Shown here: positions 21,500 through 31,680 of the stretch, in pieces
How positions within the stretch are numbered: position 1 is the stretch's first letter
Layout: each line of letters opens with the position of its first letter
Source of the DNA: Diploptera punctata
Taxonomy: Eukaryota; Arthropoda; Insecta; Blattodea; Blaberidae
Reading direction: 5' to 3'
NCBI GenBank assembly: GCA_030220185.1
Contig: JASPKZ010002337.1
Span: 1,955,501 to 2,019,500 of the forward strand
Length of the DNA stretch: 64,000 nt
Program-made: the position numbers and the translations under genes
Notes under the pieces: model-generated
The model's input: only the letters and a program-made list of their open reading frames with translations
The model's database searches: none
What the model was told of the DNA's origin: nothing

Positions 21500-21835
21500 C
21501 ATCTATAGGTAAATAAGCATAACGAAATTATGCTTGGTAAGGAAACTCCCACTAGGGAGCATCTGTATCCACAAGCAGCACATATGGGGTATATACATAC
21601 ATTTTTATACAAGTGGTATGAGATATTAGCCAGCATGACAGCCGCCTTTTACCCCCAGAACAAGCATTTGGTACTCATTTCTATTAGAGGCTGATTCAAC
21701 TCAGGGCCATGGTACTGCCAGAAGATTTAGGCCAGTTTAAAAATCATGAACTCACCAGGAGTCGAACCCCCAATGTTCTGGCTTGTAGCATATTATCTTA
21801 ACCAACTATGCTAGAGCGTGTTCCCAATAAAATAG
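21500..21835 (-). mobile_element. SINE family C, minus orientation
   Basis: Reverse of the 57720 copy. TTTTACCCCCAGAACAAGCA and GGTACTCATTTCTATTAGAG match its body, and the reversed tRNA head is at 21755-21830 (GAGTCGAACCCCCAATG, CTTAACCAACTATGCTAGAG). Confidence 0.7.
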
Positions 21836-21854
21836 ATATAACCTATAACTAAGT

Positions 21855-22265
21855 AACTCACTGACTCTATCGAACCCATAGGTTCATGGCAGCAGAGACA
21901 TAAGCTGTCCATACATCCCTATCCTGAGCTAATGTTTTCCAACCACCCCTGTATAATCCAACTTCCTCAAATCATGGATAATGTTATTCTCCCACCTCAT
22001 TCTTGGTTTACCAACTAGACGTTTTTTCTCTGGTTTTCCTACAAGAAGCTTCCATGCACGTCTTTCATTCACCATTCGTGCCACATGTCCTGCCCATCGC
22101 AGTCTACAAGACTTAATTGTTCTTATTATATCTGGCTTCCTATCACATAGCTCAATGTTATATAGTCTTCTACATTCACTTATCTGTTCATCTCTTTTTG
22201 GCCCAAACATTTTCCTAAGAACTTTATTCTCAAATACTCATAATCTTATTTCCTCCCTTAAAGTA
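21855..22265 (-). pseudogene. RTE-like 3' tail fragment, minus
   Basis: Minus frames give MFGPKRDEQISECRRLYN, IKSCRLRWAGHVARM and PRMRWENNIIHDLRKLDYTG. Tail domain only. It ends at the left with the usual TAAG-like tail reversed (TAACTAAGTAACTCACTG). Confidence 0.8.
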
Positions 22266-22875
22266 AGTTGCAATGGGGCTGGATATGAACATGCAGCTTA
22301 TGTGGGCATTCAAGGTGAGTGCCCACGAGTTTAAAAGAAAGAGAGATAGGAAAGAGACAAATGAACCCTTCAGCCTCTAATATTCTAATACCATTGAAGA
22401 AAACAAGAGATCAGGCAAGGGAGACTTATAGGAAAGTAAAAACGAGGGATCTTCTAGTAGAAAAGGAAAAAATAAATACCAGATGGGTCTATAACCCACC
22501 ATAAGTATGCAATGGATTTGTGTCATGAACTACAGCTGGAAACACGTAATGAAAATGAAAAGTTTAATAAAGGCAATAAATCAGGGATCTATCAAATCAC
22601 CAAGCTGACCAGTGCTAATTGGTAGGTAAGACCATTCCTTTTTGTTCATATTGCATAAACAATATGTTAACCACTGCACCATGAAAAGGTAGGGATTAGA
22701 TGCTGGGTTATTGTCTAAGTTGGTTCCTGTAAGCTTTCAATCTAGAAAGAATTAGAGGGTCTCCTCCCTGTTAAAAACAGCCTAATTATTTTCATTTTTG
22801 TTGGTTTTAATTAATTTATTCAGGCTATAATCATTTTTCGGTGCTAATATAATGTTGGTTGGTTGGTATCTAATG

Positions 22876-23120
22876 TCAAGCACTTGATAATGAAATAATT
22901 CGCTCTCTTACACTCCAATATTTAGCAGAAAGGCTGGTCTCTTCTACAAAAGCTGGACAACGGAGGAGATGGTCTCTTTCCATATCTTCACTTAAATTGC
23001 AAAAAGGGCATTTAGGTGAATCTGTTATGCCAATTCTGTGTAGGTGTTTATTCAGGCAGTCATGTCCCGTTAGCAGTCTGAATGTTGCTACTGCAGATTT
23101 TCTTTGTAACGTAGTAATGT
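22876..23120 (-). pseudogene. Jockey-like non-LTR C-terminal zinc-binding fragment
   Basis: Minus frame: SAVATFRLLTGHDCLNKHLH, RIGITDSPKCPFCNLSEDME, RDHLLRCPAF, then SAKYWSVRERII and a stop at 22876. The GHDCLxxHLxRI..SPxCxxC..H pattern is the C-terminal module after the RNase H region of some insect non-LTR elements. A related piece is at 37190-37440 (plus). Confidence 0.7.
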
Positions 23121-23149
23121 CATAAGCTTTAATGTTATATTTACTAAAA

Positions 23150-23800
23150 AAGATTTAATTTGGAAATTCATCAGTCAGCCAACAGAGGGAGGAGGGAACA
23201 ACCTACAATATTGCCAACTGCTAATTCAATGAAATTGAAATTGAGAAACTAGTCTTCAAGAATATCTACAATTATGGGACAAGTTGTAAACTCTCACTCA
23301 TTTTATTAATTATAATTAATTCAATACTTCTACTCAAGGACAAATTATACTTGAAGACAAAAATGATATTAAACTTTTACAGGAATTAATCACTATGAGG
23401 TTTTTGAAAAACAAAAATAAGTTTGAAAACAAGGCTGAAAGAACATCTTAGAAACATCAAAAATGGAGAAGTGGAAAAGTCAGCAGTAGCTGCTCATGCT
23501 TGGTCTGAAAAGCATTTAATTGAATCAAAAGCCAGTCTAATTAAACAAATAGATAAACAAAAGGAACTCACAGTTTGGAAACAAATCCACATTCAGAAAA
23601 ACAAAGGAAAACTTATGAACTTCAAAATTCCTGCAAATTCTGACCTGATCCAGAGGTTCATCGGTCCACCAACAGAGGGAAGAAGAAGAGTTTCTTCCGA
23701 TCGACATAAATTCAGTTGCCAAAATAGTACTGAATATGAGTCTGTTATGGTCTCGAAATCGCAATCTACTTAGAAGATTTGTATGAGAGGTAGGAAACAT
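23150..23800 (+). pseudogene. Two PLE 3' fragments in tandem
   Basis: 23150-23235 holds the nucleotide tail AAATTCATCAGTCAGCCAAC. 23390-23773 encodes the GIY-YIG C-terminal half (MKTRLKEHLRNIKNGEVEKS, AVAAHAWSEKHLIESKAS, LTVWKQIHIQKNKGKLMNF). The GIY half and the RT are absent. Confidence 0.75.
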
Positions 23801-23869
23801 TTGATTTTACCAGAAAAATTATATGCTCAAACCGAGGTTTATTTTAATTATTATGAGTTAGGATCTCTT

Positions 23870-24125
23870 CACTCACCTCATATTTGTGATTTTCTTGCAG
23901 ACTGCAGTTTCAACACCCATGTGTATTTGTCAATGCTTCCTAACTTTTGAATTTGCAGTTGTTGATCCTGTAGGTTGATTTCTGCTCCCTCTGTTGGTTG
24001 ATCAATGAACTTCCAAATCATTTTTTTTTTCTTTTCCCGGGAATTACCAAATTCATAGCTTTCTCCTTATTCTTGTGGATGTAAATTTTCTCCCAAATTG
24101 CGAGTACCAACTATTTCAGTAATTT
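23870..24125 (-). mobile_element. PLE 3' fragment, minus
   Basis: Begins at the reversed donor-like CACTCACCTCATATTTGTGA and includes CAGACTGCAGTTTCAACACC (reverse of a GAAAC/TGCAGTC hammerhead 3' half). The coding tail of the GIY-YIG ORF follows. Opposes the fragment at 23390-23800. Confidence 0.65.
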
Positions 24126-24244
24126 TAAAGCAACAGGTTTCAACCATATTGCACATAAACAGGCAATCTTTAATAGTTTAGCATACAGACATGTGAACAA
24201 GAGCAGAGAAAATTTTAATACTTACTTACTCTTACTCACTGGCA

Positions 24245-24454
24245 CTATCGAACCCGTAGGTTCATGGCCGCACGGACATAAGCTCTCCATACATCCCTAT
24301 CCTGAGCTAATGCTTTCCAATCATTCCCTGTGTAATCTACTTCCCTCAAATCATAGTTAATGTTGTTCTCCCACCTCATTCTTGGTCTACCAACTGGGCG
24401 TTTTCCTTCTGGCTTTCCTACAAGAAGTTTCCATGCACGTCTTTCATTCCCCAT
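24245..24454 (-). pseudogene. Tail domain, RTE copy 2
   Basis: Ends GRPRMRWENNINYDLREVDY, WRAYVRAAMNLRVR and a stop, identical to the copy 1 C-terminus over the last 60 residues or so. Confidence 0.85.
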
Positions 24455-24641
24455 ACGCGCAACATGTCCAGCCCATCGCAGTCTACGGGACTTAACTGTT
24501 CTTATTATATCTGGCTTCCTATAAAGACCGTGTAGTTCATTGTTATGTAGTCTTCTCCATTCACCTGTCTGTTCATCTCTCTTGGTCCAAAAATTTTCCT
24601 AAGAACTTTATTCTCAAATACTCGTAATCTCCTTTCCTCCC

Positions 24642-25241
24642 TTAAAGTAAGAGTCCATGTTTCGCACCATATAATATAACTGGTAGAATAATAGTTTTAT
24701 ATATTTTCAGCTTAACGTTTTTTGAAAGGAGTTGGGACATCAAAAGTCTCTGCAATGCATAATAGCATGCATTTCCAGAATTGAGCCTATGTTTAATTTC
24801 TTTGTGCATCTCATTCCTATTTGTGATTATTGTTCCTAGGTATTTGAATTCAGCCAATTCCTCAAAATTTCCCTCATTTGTCATTAGCTGTCCATTTCCA
24901 TTATATAATGTATTTCTACGTGTGACCATATATTTAGTTTTACTGATATTTATTTCCAGTCCTAATTTCTTAGTGTTACTCAATAGTGTGTGCGTGTTGG
25001 CCTTTAGTATCTCCTCGCTATCGGCCAGTAGTACTACATCATCAGCATAAACTAACAGCTTATTAATACCATTCAGTTGTAAGCCTTCCTCATTCTCTAA
25101 AGATTTAATGGCATGCTCTAGTACAAAATTAAATAGTAGAGGAGATAGTGCATCTCCTTGCTTCAACCCATTCTGGATTTCAAAAGTGTCTGAAAACTGT
25201 TTGCCTACACGCACCCTATTCGTTGAGCCATTTAGACACAT
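24642..25241 (-). pseudogene. RT palm and thumb, RTE copy 2
   Basis: GLKQGDALSPLLFNFVLEHA, LLVYADDVVLLADSEEILKA (intact catalytic YADD), EFKYLGTIITN and KIYKTIILPVILYG, then a frameshift. It shows that the A-runs at 3411 and 3709 in copy 1 are the altered ones. Confidence 0.85.
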
Positions 25242-25376
25242 TCGTATAAGTCTAACTAACTTTTTAGGAATTCCGAACTCCAGCAGGATACTATATAACT
25301 TCTCCCTCTTAATTGAATCATATGCTTTTTGGAAGTCTACGTATAGTTGATGTACAGTACCATTATATTCCCATTT

Positions 25377-25838
25377 CTATTCTAAAATCTGTCTTATACT
25401 AAAAATCTGATCTGTTGTAGACCTGTTTCTTCTAAATGCACATTGATGATCTCCTAGAATGTCATCAATATAGGGAGTAAGTCTGCTTACTAATATATTT
25501 GTTAGAATTTTGTACGAAGTTGAAAGTAATGAGATGCCCCTATAGTTGTTGCAATCAGTTTTATCTCCTTTCTTATAAATTGGTACGATAATTGATTCCT
25601 TCCATTCATCTGGAAGAGCTTCTTTTTCCCAAATCATACTAAGCAAACAGCGTAACTTGTCCATCAATTTTTCTCCCCCTGATTTTATCAGTTCTGCTGG
25701 GATCTCATCTGAACCTGATGCTTTATACATCTTCAATTTTTCAATTGCCATTTCAACCTCTAATGCACTTGGCTCTGCGACTAGCATTTTCTGCTGTCTG
25801 TAACTTATCCTCCTCAATGTCCTGTTCTGTATGTACAT
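25377..25838 (-). pseudogene. RT fingers/palm segment, RTE copy 2
   Basis: YKASGSDEIPAELIKSGGEK, KKGDKTDCNNYRGISLLSTS and GDHQCAFRRNRSTTDQIFSI. The frame stops at an altered base near 25377, just before the FKKAYDSI motif region. Confidence 0.85.
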
Positions 25839-26655
25839 TTAATAGCTGATTAAAATAACTTTTCCATCTATTTAATATACTCTTGGAATCTGCAATCATA
25901 TCCCCATTTTCATTCCGAATTATGTTTGTTCTAGCCTGAAACCCTTTCTTCTCTATACTAATTCCCTGATATAATTCTCTAATGTTCCTATTTTTTGCAT
26001 TCATTTCAAGATCATTAATCTTCTCTCTCAAATATTCCCTCTTTTTACTCTTTAGTAACTTGGTGGTTTCCCGTCTAACACTACTCAATTGCTCTAAATT
26101 TACCTCATTTGGCTCGTGTAACCATTTCATTTTTGCTAGCTTTCTTTTCTTTACAATGTCGGCACATTCCTCATCAAACCATTTCTTGTTTTGCCTCTTT
26201 TTTAAACAACCAATGCTTTCTGATGCTGACAATTTAATGGTATCTCTCATAGCCTCCCATTCTTTATTTATATCAGTTTCTTCTTCGTTTGCCACATTGT
26301 CATCTGAAGATTCCAGTATTTCAAATCTATTAGCAATTTTGATTTGGTATTCTTGCCGCATTTCATCATTTTTCAAGTTTTTTAATTCATATTTTACAGA
26401 ATCATCTTTAGCGTTTGTTCCTCTCATAAGCGATAGCCATTGTCTGATTTTCACCCTGACCAGATGATGATCTGAATTGCAGTCTGTCCCTCTAACTGAT
26501 CTAACATCAATGATGCTACTGTGCCAGCGTTTATCCACTAATACATGATCTATCTGGTTCCGAGTTTCTCCATCTGGGGACGTCCAGGTGTATTTATGAA
26601 TATCCTTATGTTGAAATGTTGTGCTCTTAACAATGAGATTCTTTGATGTGGCCAA
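25753..26655 (-). pseudogene. Endonuclease C-terminal part and linker, RTE copy 2
   Basis: Reads ATSKNLIVKSTTFQHKD, NQIDHVLVDKRWHSS, SDHHLVRVK and then the linker up to the start of the RT. Here the linker frame that breaks in copy 1 is intact (RRETTKLLKSKKREYL). Confidence 0.85.
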
Positions 26656-27283
26656 ATGTGACTAATCTAACCCCGTTGTCGTTACTATCTTCATGAAGAC
26701 TGAATTTGCCTATTGTTGGTTTGAATATATCTTCCCGCCCCACTTTTGCATTAAAATCTCCTAAGACAATTTTCACATGATATCGTGAAAGGCTATCAAA
26801 TAAGCATTCTAATTCTTCATAGAACTCATCCTTGATCTTGTCATCTTTATCTTCTGTGGGGGCATGTACATTTACAATTATAAAATCATGTCGTTTACCC
26901 TTTAGAATTATGTATGATATCCTATCACTAACAAACTTAATATCTCGGATAGCGGATAGGATCCTCCTTCTGACTAAAAAACCCGTTCCAAATGCAGGTC
27001 TTTCTGCACCCCCATAGTATAATGCAAAGCTTCCTGATTCCTGACTACCTTCTCCTGGCCACCTAACTTCCTGTAAAGCGACTATATCCAAGGGAGATTT
27101 ATCCAATTCCCGCGTTAATATCTCTAGTGCCCCGCTATTGTATAAAGTCCTAACATTCCATGTTCCTAGGAACATGTCCCTGTGTTTGAGCCTTTGGCAT
27201 GGGTTCCCTGAAGTAGTCCCCGCCCGGAGAACCGAATGGGGGACTATTTGACCTCCGGAAAATTTTACCCCAGTAGAACCCAT
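26627..27283 (-). pseudogene. Endonuclease N-terminal part, RTE copy 2
   Basis: Contains the endonuclease start missing from copy 1: MFLGTWNVRTLYNSGALEIL, DIVALQEVRWPGEG (catalytic Glu) and GDFNAKVGREDIF. The frame ends at FGHIKESHC, where one extra base relative to copy 1 shifts it; it resumes at 26655. Confidence 0.85.
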
Positions 27284-27499
27284 GCCCGCATTTCTTGACG
27301 GTTGTATTTTTACGGTGAAAGATCGTCACTCTTTCGACCAAGGTACTTATTTCGTCTGGCTTATCACCTTCGACCAGTCCGGCATGGGTAACCCTATCGG
27401 CAGCAATGCTACCGCCGGCATAGCTCTCAGGATCATTTAAGCACACAAGCCACTCCACCACGACAAGGTAAAGATACCATGGAGAACAGGGACAAAAAA

Positions 27500-28225
27500 A
27501 AATTAAAGATAGCAAAAGAGAATGGTTTTGGGAAAAAGATGATTCATAAGAAAATAAATTAATTAAAAAAAAGTGATAAATGAAAATAATCTTCAGGCAG
27601 GCAGATAAGAAATTGATAAAAAATTCAGGAAATTTACATACCATCCTTTAGCATTTAATAAGTTTAAAATAATTTTCAGTAAATTTAACATTAAATTAGC
27701 ACCGAAAAAAGATTACAGCCTGAATAGATTCATTAAAAGCAATAAAAATGAAAAGACTGATGAAGGCACAAATCAGGGATTTATCAAATTGTTGTAAAGA
27801 TTGTGAAAAAGTATACATAGGAAAAGCAAGAACTTGAATACAAAATTGAAAGAACACCTTTAGAAATATTAAAAATGGAGAAATAGAAGAGTCTGCAATA
27901 GCTGCACATGAATGGTCAGAAAAACACAGAATTGAAACAAAGACCAAATTACTGAAACAGTTAGATAAATCTAAGGAACTCACAATTGGGGAGAAAATTT
28001 AATCCACAAGGATAAAGAGAAAACTATGAATTTTGAAACTTCCAGGGAAAAAGAAAAAAAAAATATTTGGAAGTTGATCAGTCAGCCAACAGAGGGAGCA
28101 GAAATCAACCTATAAGATCACCAATCGCTAATTCAACAGTTAAGAAGCATTGACAATGACAAAAGGGCGTTGAAACTGCAGTCTGCAAGAACATCACAAA
28201 TATGAGGCGAGTGAAAAGATCCCAA
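27500..28225 (+). pseudogene. PLE 3' portion, decayed
   Basis: Nucleotides follow the PLE layout: GGAAATTTACATACCATCC (KFTYHP region), TAGCACCGAAAAAAGATTAC, then a GIY-YIG relic, AATAGCTGCACATGAATGGT (SAIAAHEW) and ACTATGAATTTTGAAACTTC. The end has GAAACTGCAGTCTGC (hammerhead 3' half with stem III ACTGCAGT) and ATGAGGCGAGTGAAAAG. Confidence 0.7.
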
Positions 28226-28298
28226 CTCATAATAACTAGATATCTGATATTTCTATTTTTATGATAAATCAGTAATTGAAGACAGTAATATTACTTAC

Positions 28299-28430
28299 TT
28301 GGGAAACAAACTTCAATATTTCATAATGTGACACCTCTTCCTCTGCTCTTAGCCCCCAGCGGAATTCATATTTTGCAGGATCTACATCAGGAATCCGACG
28401 GAATTCAACATACATCTGTCTTACAAATTC
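28299..28430 (-). CDS. NSMCE3: MAGE/NSE3 homolog, exon 4
   Basis: Acceptor TTATTGACAG (28431) and donor CCCAA|GTAAGT (28298). The exon encodes 44 codons in phase 0: EFVRQMYVEFRRIPDVDPAK, YEFRWGLRAEEEVSHYEILK, FVSQ. This is the most diagnostic MAGE segment (family pattern YLEYRxxPxxDPxxYEFLWGPRA), the second winged helix that contacts NSE4 and the RING protein NSE1. It is uninterrupted and non-repetitive amid PLE fragments. Confidence 0.92.
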
Positions 28431-28604
28431 CTGTCAATAAAAATAAGTAATTTTTACAAATCATAAATTAAATATGGGAAATAACATTAAAAGGGAAGCC
28501 AGAGAGAAAATGACTTAAGCGTCAAATCTCGCCATTAGAAAAACAAACAAACAAACATTATAAGGTTCTTAATTCAATGAATGAATGAGTCAATTTTTAT
28601 CTTA

Positions 28605-29150
28605 CCTAATATTTAATGTTTTTTTTTTAACACTGAAACTGCAGTTTTCAAGAGGAGTCCCTCTCAACTTCAGCCAATATTATGACTACCAGATTTTCGT
28701 TTGAATCTTCATCTATAACGTTGCCATCTAGTGCTGATTTGATGAACTTTGAGTTCAAGTCCTGTTCATCGGGAATTTTGAAATTCATGGATCTAAATTT
28801 GTTCTTCTGAATATACATCTTTCCCCCAAACTGTCAATTCCAAAGGTTTTTCCAAATTGAAAAAGAGGCTACACTCTTAAACATTTGGAAAAACTTTTGG
28901 AACTGACAGTTTGGGATAAGATATATATTCAGAAGAACAAATTTAGATCCATGAATTTTGAAATTCCCAGTGAACAGGACTTGATCTCAAAGTTCATCAA
29001 ATCAGCACCAGATGGCAACGTTATAGATAAAGATTCAAACGAAAATCCGGTGGTCATGATATCGGCTGAGGATGAGCGAGACTCCTCTTGAAAATTGTAG
29101 TTTTCGTATATAAAAATTTTTTTTTTAAATAAATATGAGGTAAGATAAGA
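28605..29150. mobile_element. Pair of inverted PLE 3' fragments
   Basis: 28605-28855 (minus) and 28860-29150 (plus) are the same PLE tail in opposite orientation. They meet at the ...AAGGTTTTTCCAAATTGAAA joint, with donor-like ends outward. The plus copy reads LLELTVWDKIYIQKNKFRSM, then NFEIPSEQDLISKFIKSAPD; CTGAGGATGAG...GAAAATTGTAG at 29066-29098 is a hammerhead-like end. Confidence 0.75.
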
Positions 29151-29379
29151 ATTGACTCGTTCATTCATTGAATTTTTACAATAATTATTAAAAAATGCTT
29201 TTACCAACTAATCATCATCTTTCAAACAAGTTTTAAGGCCCAAAGCTTGTTAAGGCTTCAGTGATAAAAGTATCTGTAATGCATAATAGCAAATATTTCC
29301 ACAGTGTAGCCTGTGATAATTTTTTTCTGCACTTCATTCCTGTTTGTAATTATAAGGAAATTGTATATATAAAAAATAT

Positions 29380-29944
29380 ATATGGCTGTTCAGAAAGAAG
29401 GAACAGACTTCAAACATTTATTCCTTCCGAACTACAAAAAATAGAAACACAATTCCAACATTCCTGGAAACAGTAAATTTTGAAGTTCTGATCACATCCA
29501 CAATGGTGCTGTTGCTTTTCATTTTGATTGTTTGTATTAAAATGGCGACACAACAGGACGTTGGATTGGAAGAGGAGAAGCAGAAGATCAACTTCATTAC
29601 CAGTGCCTCCCAGGTCACCCGACCTAACCCCGTGTGATTTTTATCTGTGGGATTACATAAAAGACGTGTTTTTATCCCCCCTATGCCTGACAATCTTGAA
29701 AATCTGCGACATCGAATTGTTGAAGCTGTGAATTGAATAACTAGAGACCAGCTGATTAGTGTGTGGCAAGAAATGAGCCATCGTTTTGATATTTGTTGTG
29801 TAACACATGGTACTCATATTGAATGCACAAAATAGTGAAATTTGAACTTTTCTCTTTCTAGGAACATTGGAATTGTGTTTACATTTTTTGCAGTTTGGAA
29901 GAATTAAATGTCTGAAGTCTGTTCCTTCTTTCTGAATAGCCCTG
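29380..29944 (+). mobile_element. Deleted mariner/IS630-like transposon, DDE C-terminus only
   Basis: Long inverted ends of about 90 nt: left GGCTGTTCAGAAAGAAGGAA, right reversed GGCTATTCAGAAAGAAGGAA, both continuing ACAGACTTCA. Inside, RSPDLTPCDFYLWDYIKDV and a frameshifted continuation (PPMPDNLENLRHRIVEAVN, ISVWQEMSHRFDICCVTHG) are the C-terminal third of a DDE transposase. The right end lies 11 nt inside MAGE intron 3. Confidence 0.8.
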
Positions 29945-29955
29945 TATATACTTAC

Positions 29956-30047
29956 CACTGACAACAACTTCCGTACATCACCAAAGTAATCATGAATCTT
30001 CTTAGAACTGATTATACCAAGATCAGTTAGATACGCCCACATTTGGT
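29956..30047 (-). CDS. NSMCE3: MAGE/NSE3 homolog, exon 3
   Basis: Acceptor TTGAATTGCAG (30048) and donor TCAGTG|GTAAGT (29955). The exon has 92 nt, entered in phase 1 and left in phase 0: QMWAYLTDLGIISSKKIHDY, FGDVRKLLSV. It corresponds to the MAGE segment (W.fL..lGv...k.H..fGd.rkLl) between the two winged helices. A transposon end lies just inside the intron donor. Confidence 0.92.
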
Positions 30048-30249
30048 CTGCAATTCAATGTAAAATATTTCACTTTTAATTAACTAATACAAACATAACT
30101 ATGAAATCTGTAATGTTTTACATAAATTACCAAACATTTTACTCCCTACTATCAATACCCAGCAAGCACTGCTACGCCTACATAAATTAAATAATGTTAT
30201 CTTTAGATGTTTTTTTATTATTCGCTTCATACATCTCAATGATGGATAA

Positions 30250-30460
30250 ATTATATTTGAAGAGAAAAATATATGACCAGACTGGGGTTTGAACCTAGGA
30301 CCTTTCACTTTCCATGTGAATGCTCTACCAACAGTATATATCAGAGAAAAATTTGCATTTAGATTGGTAACTCTGTTGGTAGAGCATTCACATACAATGC
30401 GAAAGGGCCTGGGTTCAAACCCCAGTCTGAACATATATTTTTCTCTTCAAATATAATGTT
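30250..30460. repeat. Inverted dimer carrying two tRNA-like modules
   Basis: Arms ATTATATTTGAAGAGAAAAA and TTTTTCTCTTCAAATATAAT enclose a minus tRNA-like unit (about 30274-30333) and a plus unit (30362-30433). The T-run ends face outward. Confidence 0.75.
30362..30433 (+). tRNA. tRNA-like module in inverted dimer
   Basis: A-box relic AACTCTGTTGGTAGAGC, anticodon arm disturbed (ATTCACATACAATGCGAAAG), intact B-box GGGTTCAAACCCC and acceptor end GTCTGAACA. Followed by TATATTTTTCTCTTCAAATA. A mirror unit is at 30274-30333 on the minus strand. Confidence 0.45.
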
Positions 30461-30479
30461 ATCTTACATGACACTTCGC

Positions 30480-31130
30480 CAATTTATGAGTTAATTAAAT
30501 TTTGTGGTACACAATGTGACAAACCAAACAAGGTGATTTCTAGAATTAGTTTTCAATTCTGATTTTGAGCTAAACCCCAACTTCTAATGGTCGGATTATG
30601 CTTTTTTTTTTTTGGAAAAAATATCTACCTCGGCTTGTTTTAATAGTACATATTGAGTTCTGTTGTGGTACATTGAAAATTGCATCCTCTACAGCAATTT
30701 TTAAATTTTCGTTTCTGGTGAACTCCTACACCTAATGGTTTTAGAACATAACAGATAATGGCTTAAAACTTGTCATACCTGAAAACCTGTAAGGACAAAG
30801 GTATAAATTGTGACAAACCAAATATGGCGGTTGCTGGAATCAATTTTTAATTTTGGATTTCAGGTAAACCCCCAATTCTAATGGCAGGATTTTGCTGATT
30901 TTTTATAATACCTACCATGGTTTATTATAATAACATACACTGAGTTTCATTGTGGAATACTGAAAATTGTGACAGCTAGAGAGATTTTTTAATTTTCATT
31001 TCAGATGAACTACTACACCTAATGGTTTTAGATCTTAATAGATAATGGCTGAAAGTAGTATGTACAAACTTTCATGAGGATCAGTTAAGTGGTTTGGAAG
31101 TCTATAAATCACAAACATACAAACTTTTAT
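30480..31130. repeat. Diverged tandem dimer, about 290-bp unit
   Basis: Two head-to-tail copies (from TTGTGACAAACCAAAYA near 30518 and 30808) share CCCCAA.TTCTAATGG, CATTG/TGGAATACTGAAAATTG and CTACACCTAATGGTTTTAGA. No ORF. Class unknown. Confidence 0.65.
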
Positions 31131-31149
31131 AAGATTCATGATGTGTTCC

Positions 31150-31680
31150 GTTGAGGTACTATTCAAAATTAAAATATAAAATTATGGAATATTCACCTGA
31201 AAGGTCCGTCTCCTCAACTTAATTATTTAACTGTAGTGCTTTCAGGACTTGTCCCATCATCGGCAGGATTCAAAACTGGTGTTTCACTGAAGATCTGTAT
31301 TGGGTTCGTTTATGTTTTTCAGATTGTCGTTGTTGTGAGCTGCTTTCATGATTTCCATCTTTTCGAGTATGTTTATCTTTGCTGGATTACATCGCATGTT
31401 AAATATTGAAAACACTCTAATAGTAATGCACAGAGAAAATAATCCAGCAAAGATAAATGTACTTGAGGAGATGGAAATCATGAAAGCAGCTCACATCAAT
31501 GACAATCTGATAAACAAAAACAAACCCAATACATGTAACCCCCTCTACCAGATCTTCAGTGAAACACCAATTTTGAATTCTGCCGATGATGGGACAAGTC
31601 CCGAAAGCGCTACAGTTAAATAATTAATTAAGTTGAAGAGACGGACCTTTCAGGTGAATATTCCATAATTTTATATTTTA
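31150..31680. mobile_element. PLE inverted dimer with degenerate hammerheads
   Basis: Arms 31156-31400 and 31430-31680, centre at about 31415. Both arms carry GGACCTTTCAGGTGAATATT (splice-donor-like) and a box CCGATGATGGGACAAGTCC..GAAAG. The T of CTGATGA is C in both arms. The coding relic NNPAKINVLEEMEIMKAAH on the plus arm suggests a different PLE subfamily, shared with 50590-51240. Confidence 0.8.

Larger units (their letters stand above)
24233..27480 (-). mobile_element. RTE-like non-LTR retrotransposon, copy 2 (nearly full length)
   Basis: Read from 27480 down, it has a 5' leader with coding-like sequence (LVCLNDPESYAGGSIAADRV), then endonuclease, RT and tail domains. It ends in reversed CTTACTTACTCTTACTCACT, i.e. 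a TAAG-type tail. It lies in MAGE intron 4, in the gene's orientation. Comparison with copy 1 shows a recently active family. Frames are interrupted about four times, at different places from copy 1. Confidence 0.9.
20400..28298 (-). other. MAGE/NSE3 intron 4, packed with mobile elements
   Basis: About 7.9 kb between exons 5 and 4. It holds SINE relics, a tRNA-like module, RTE tail fragments, PLE fragments and the nearly full-length RTE copy 2 in the same orientation as the gene. Boundaries are GTAAGT at 28298 and TATAG at 20400. Confidence 0.75.

Noticed and set aside
22319..22504. 61-codon plus ORF (KKTRDQARETYRKVKTRDLL)
   Set aside because: Lys/Arg-rich, no conserved motif, no splice context; likely chance in A-rich repeat DNA.
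25982..26467. 161-codon plus ORF
   Set aside because: Antisense shadow of RTE copy 2; Ser/Phe-rich composition mirrors Glu/Lys codons of the sense frame.
29653..30042. One 129-codon gene on the minus strand
   Set aside because: Only its first 31 codons are MAGE exon 3; the rest is read-through into intron and transposon sequence.
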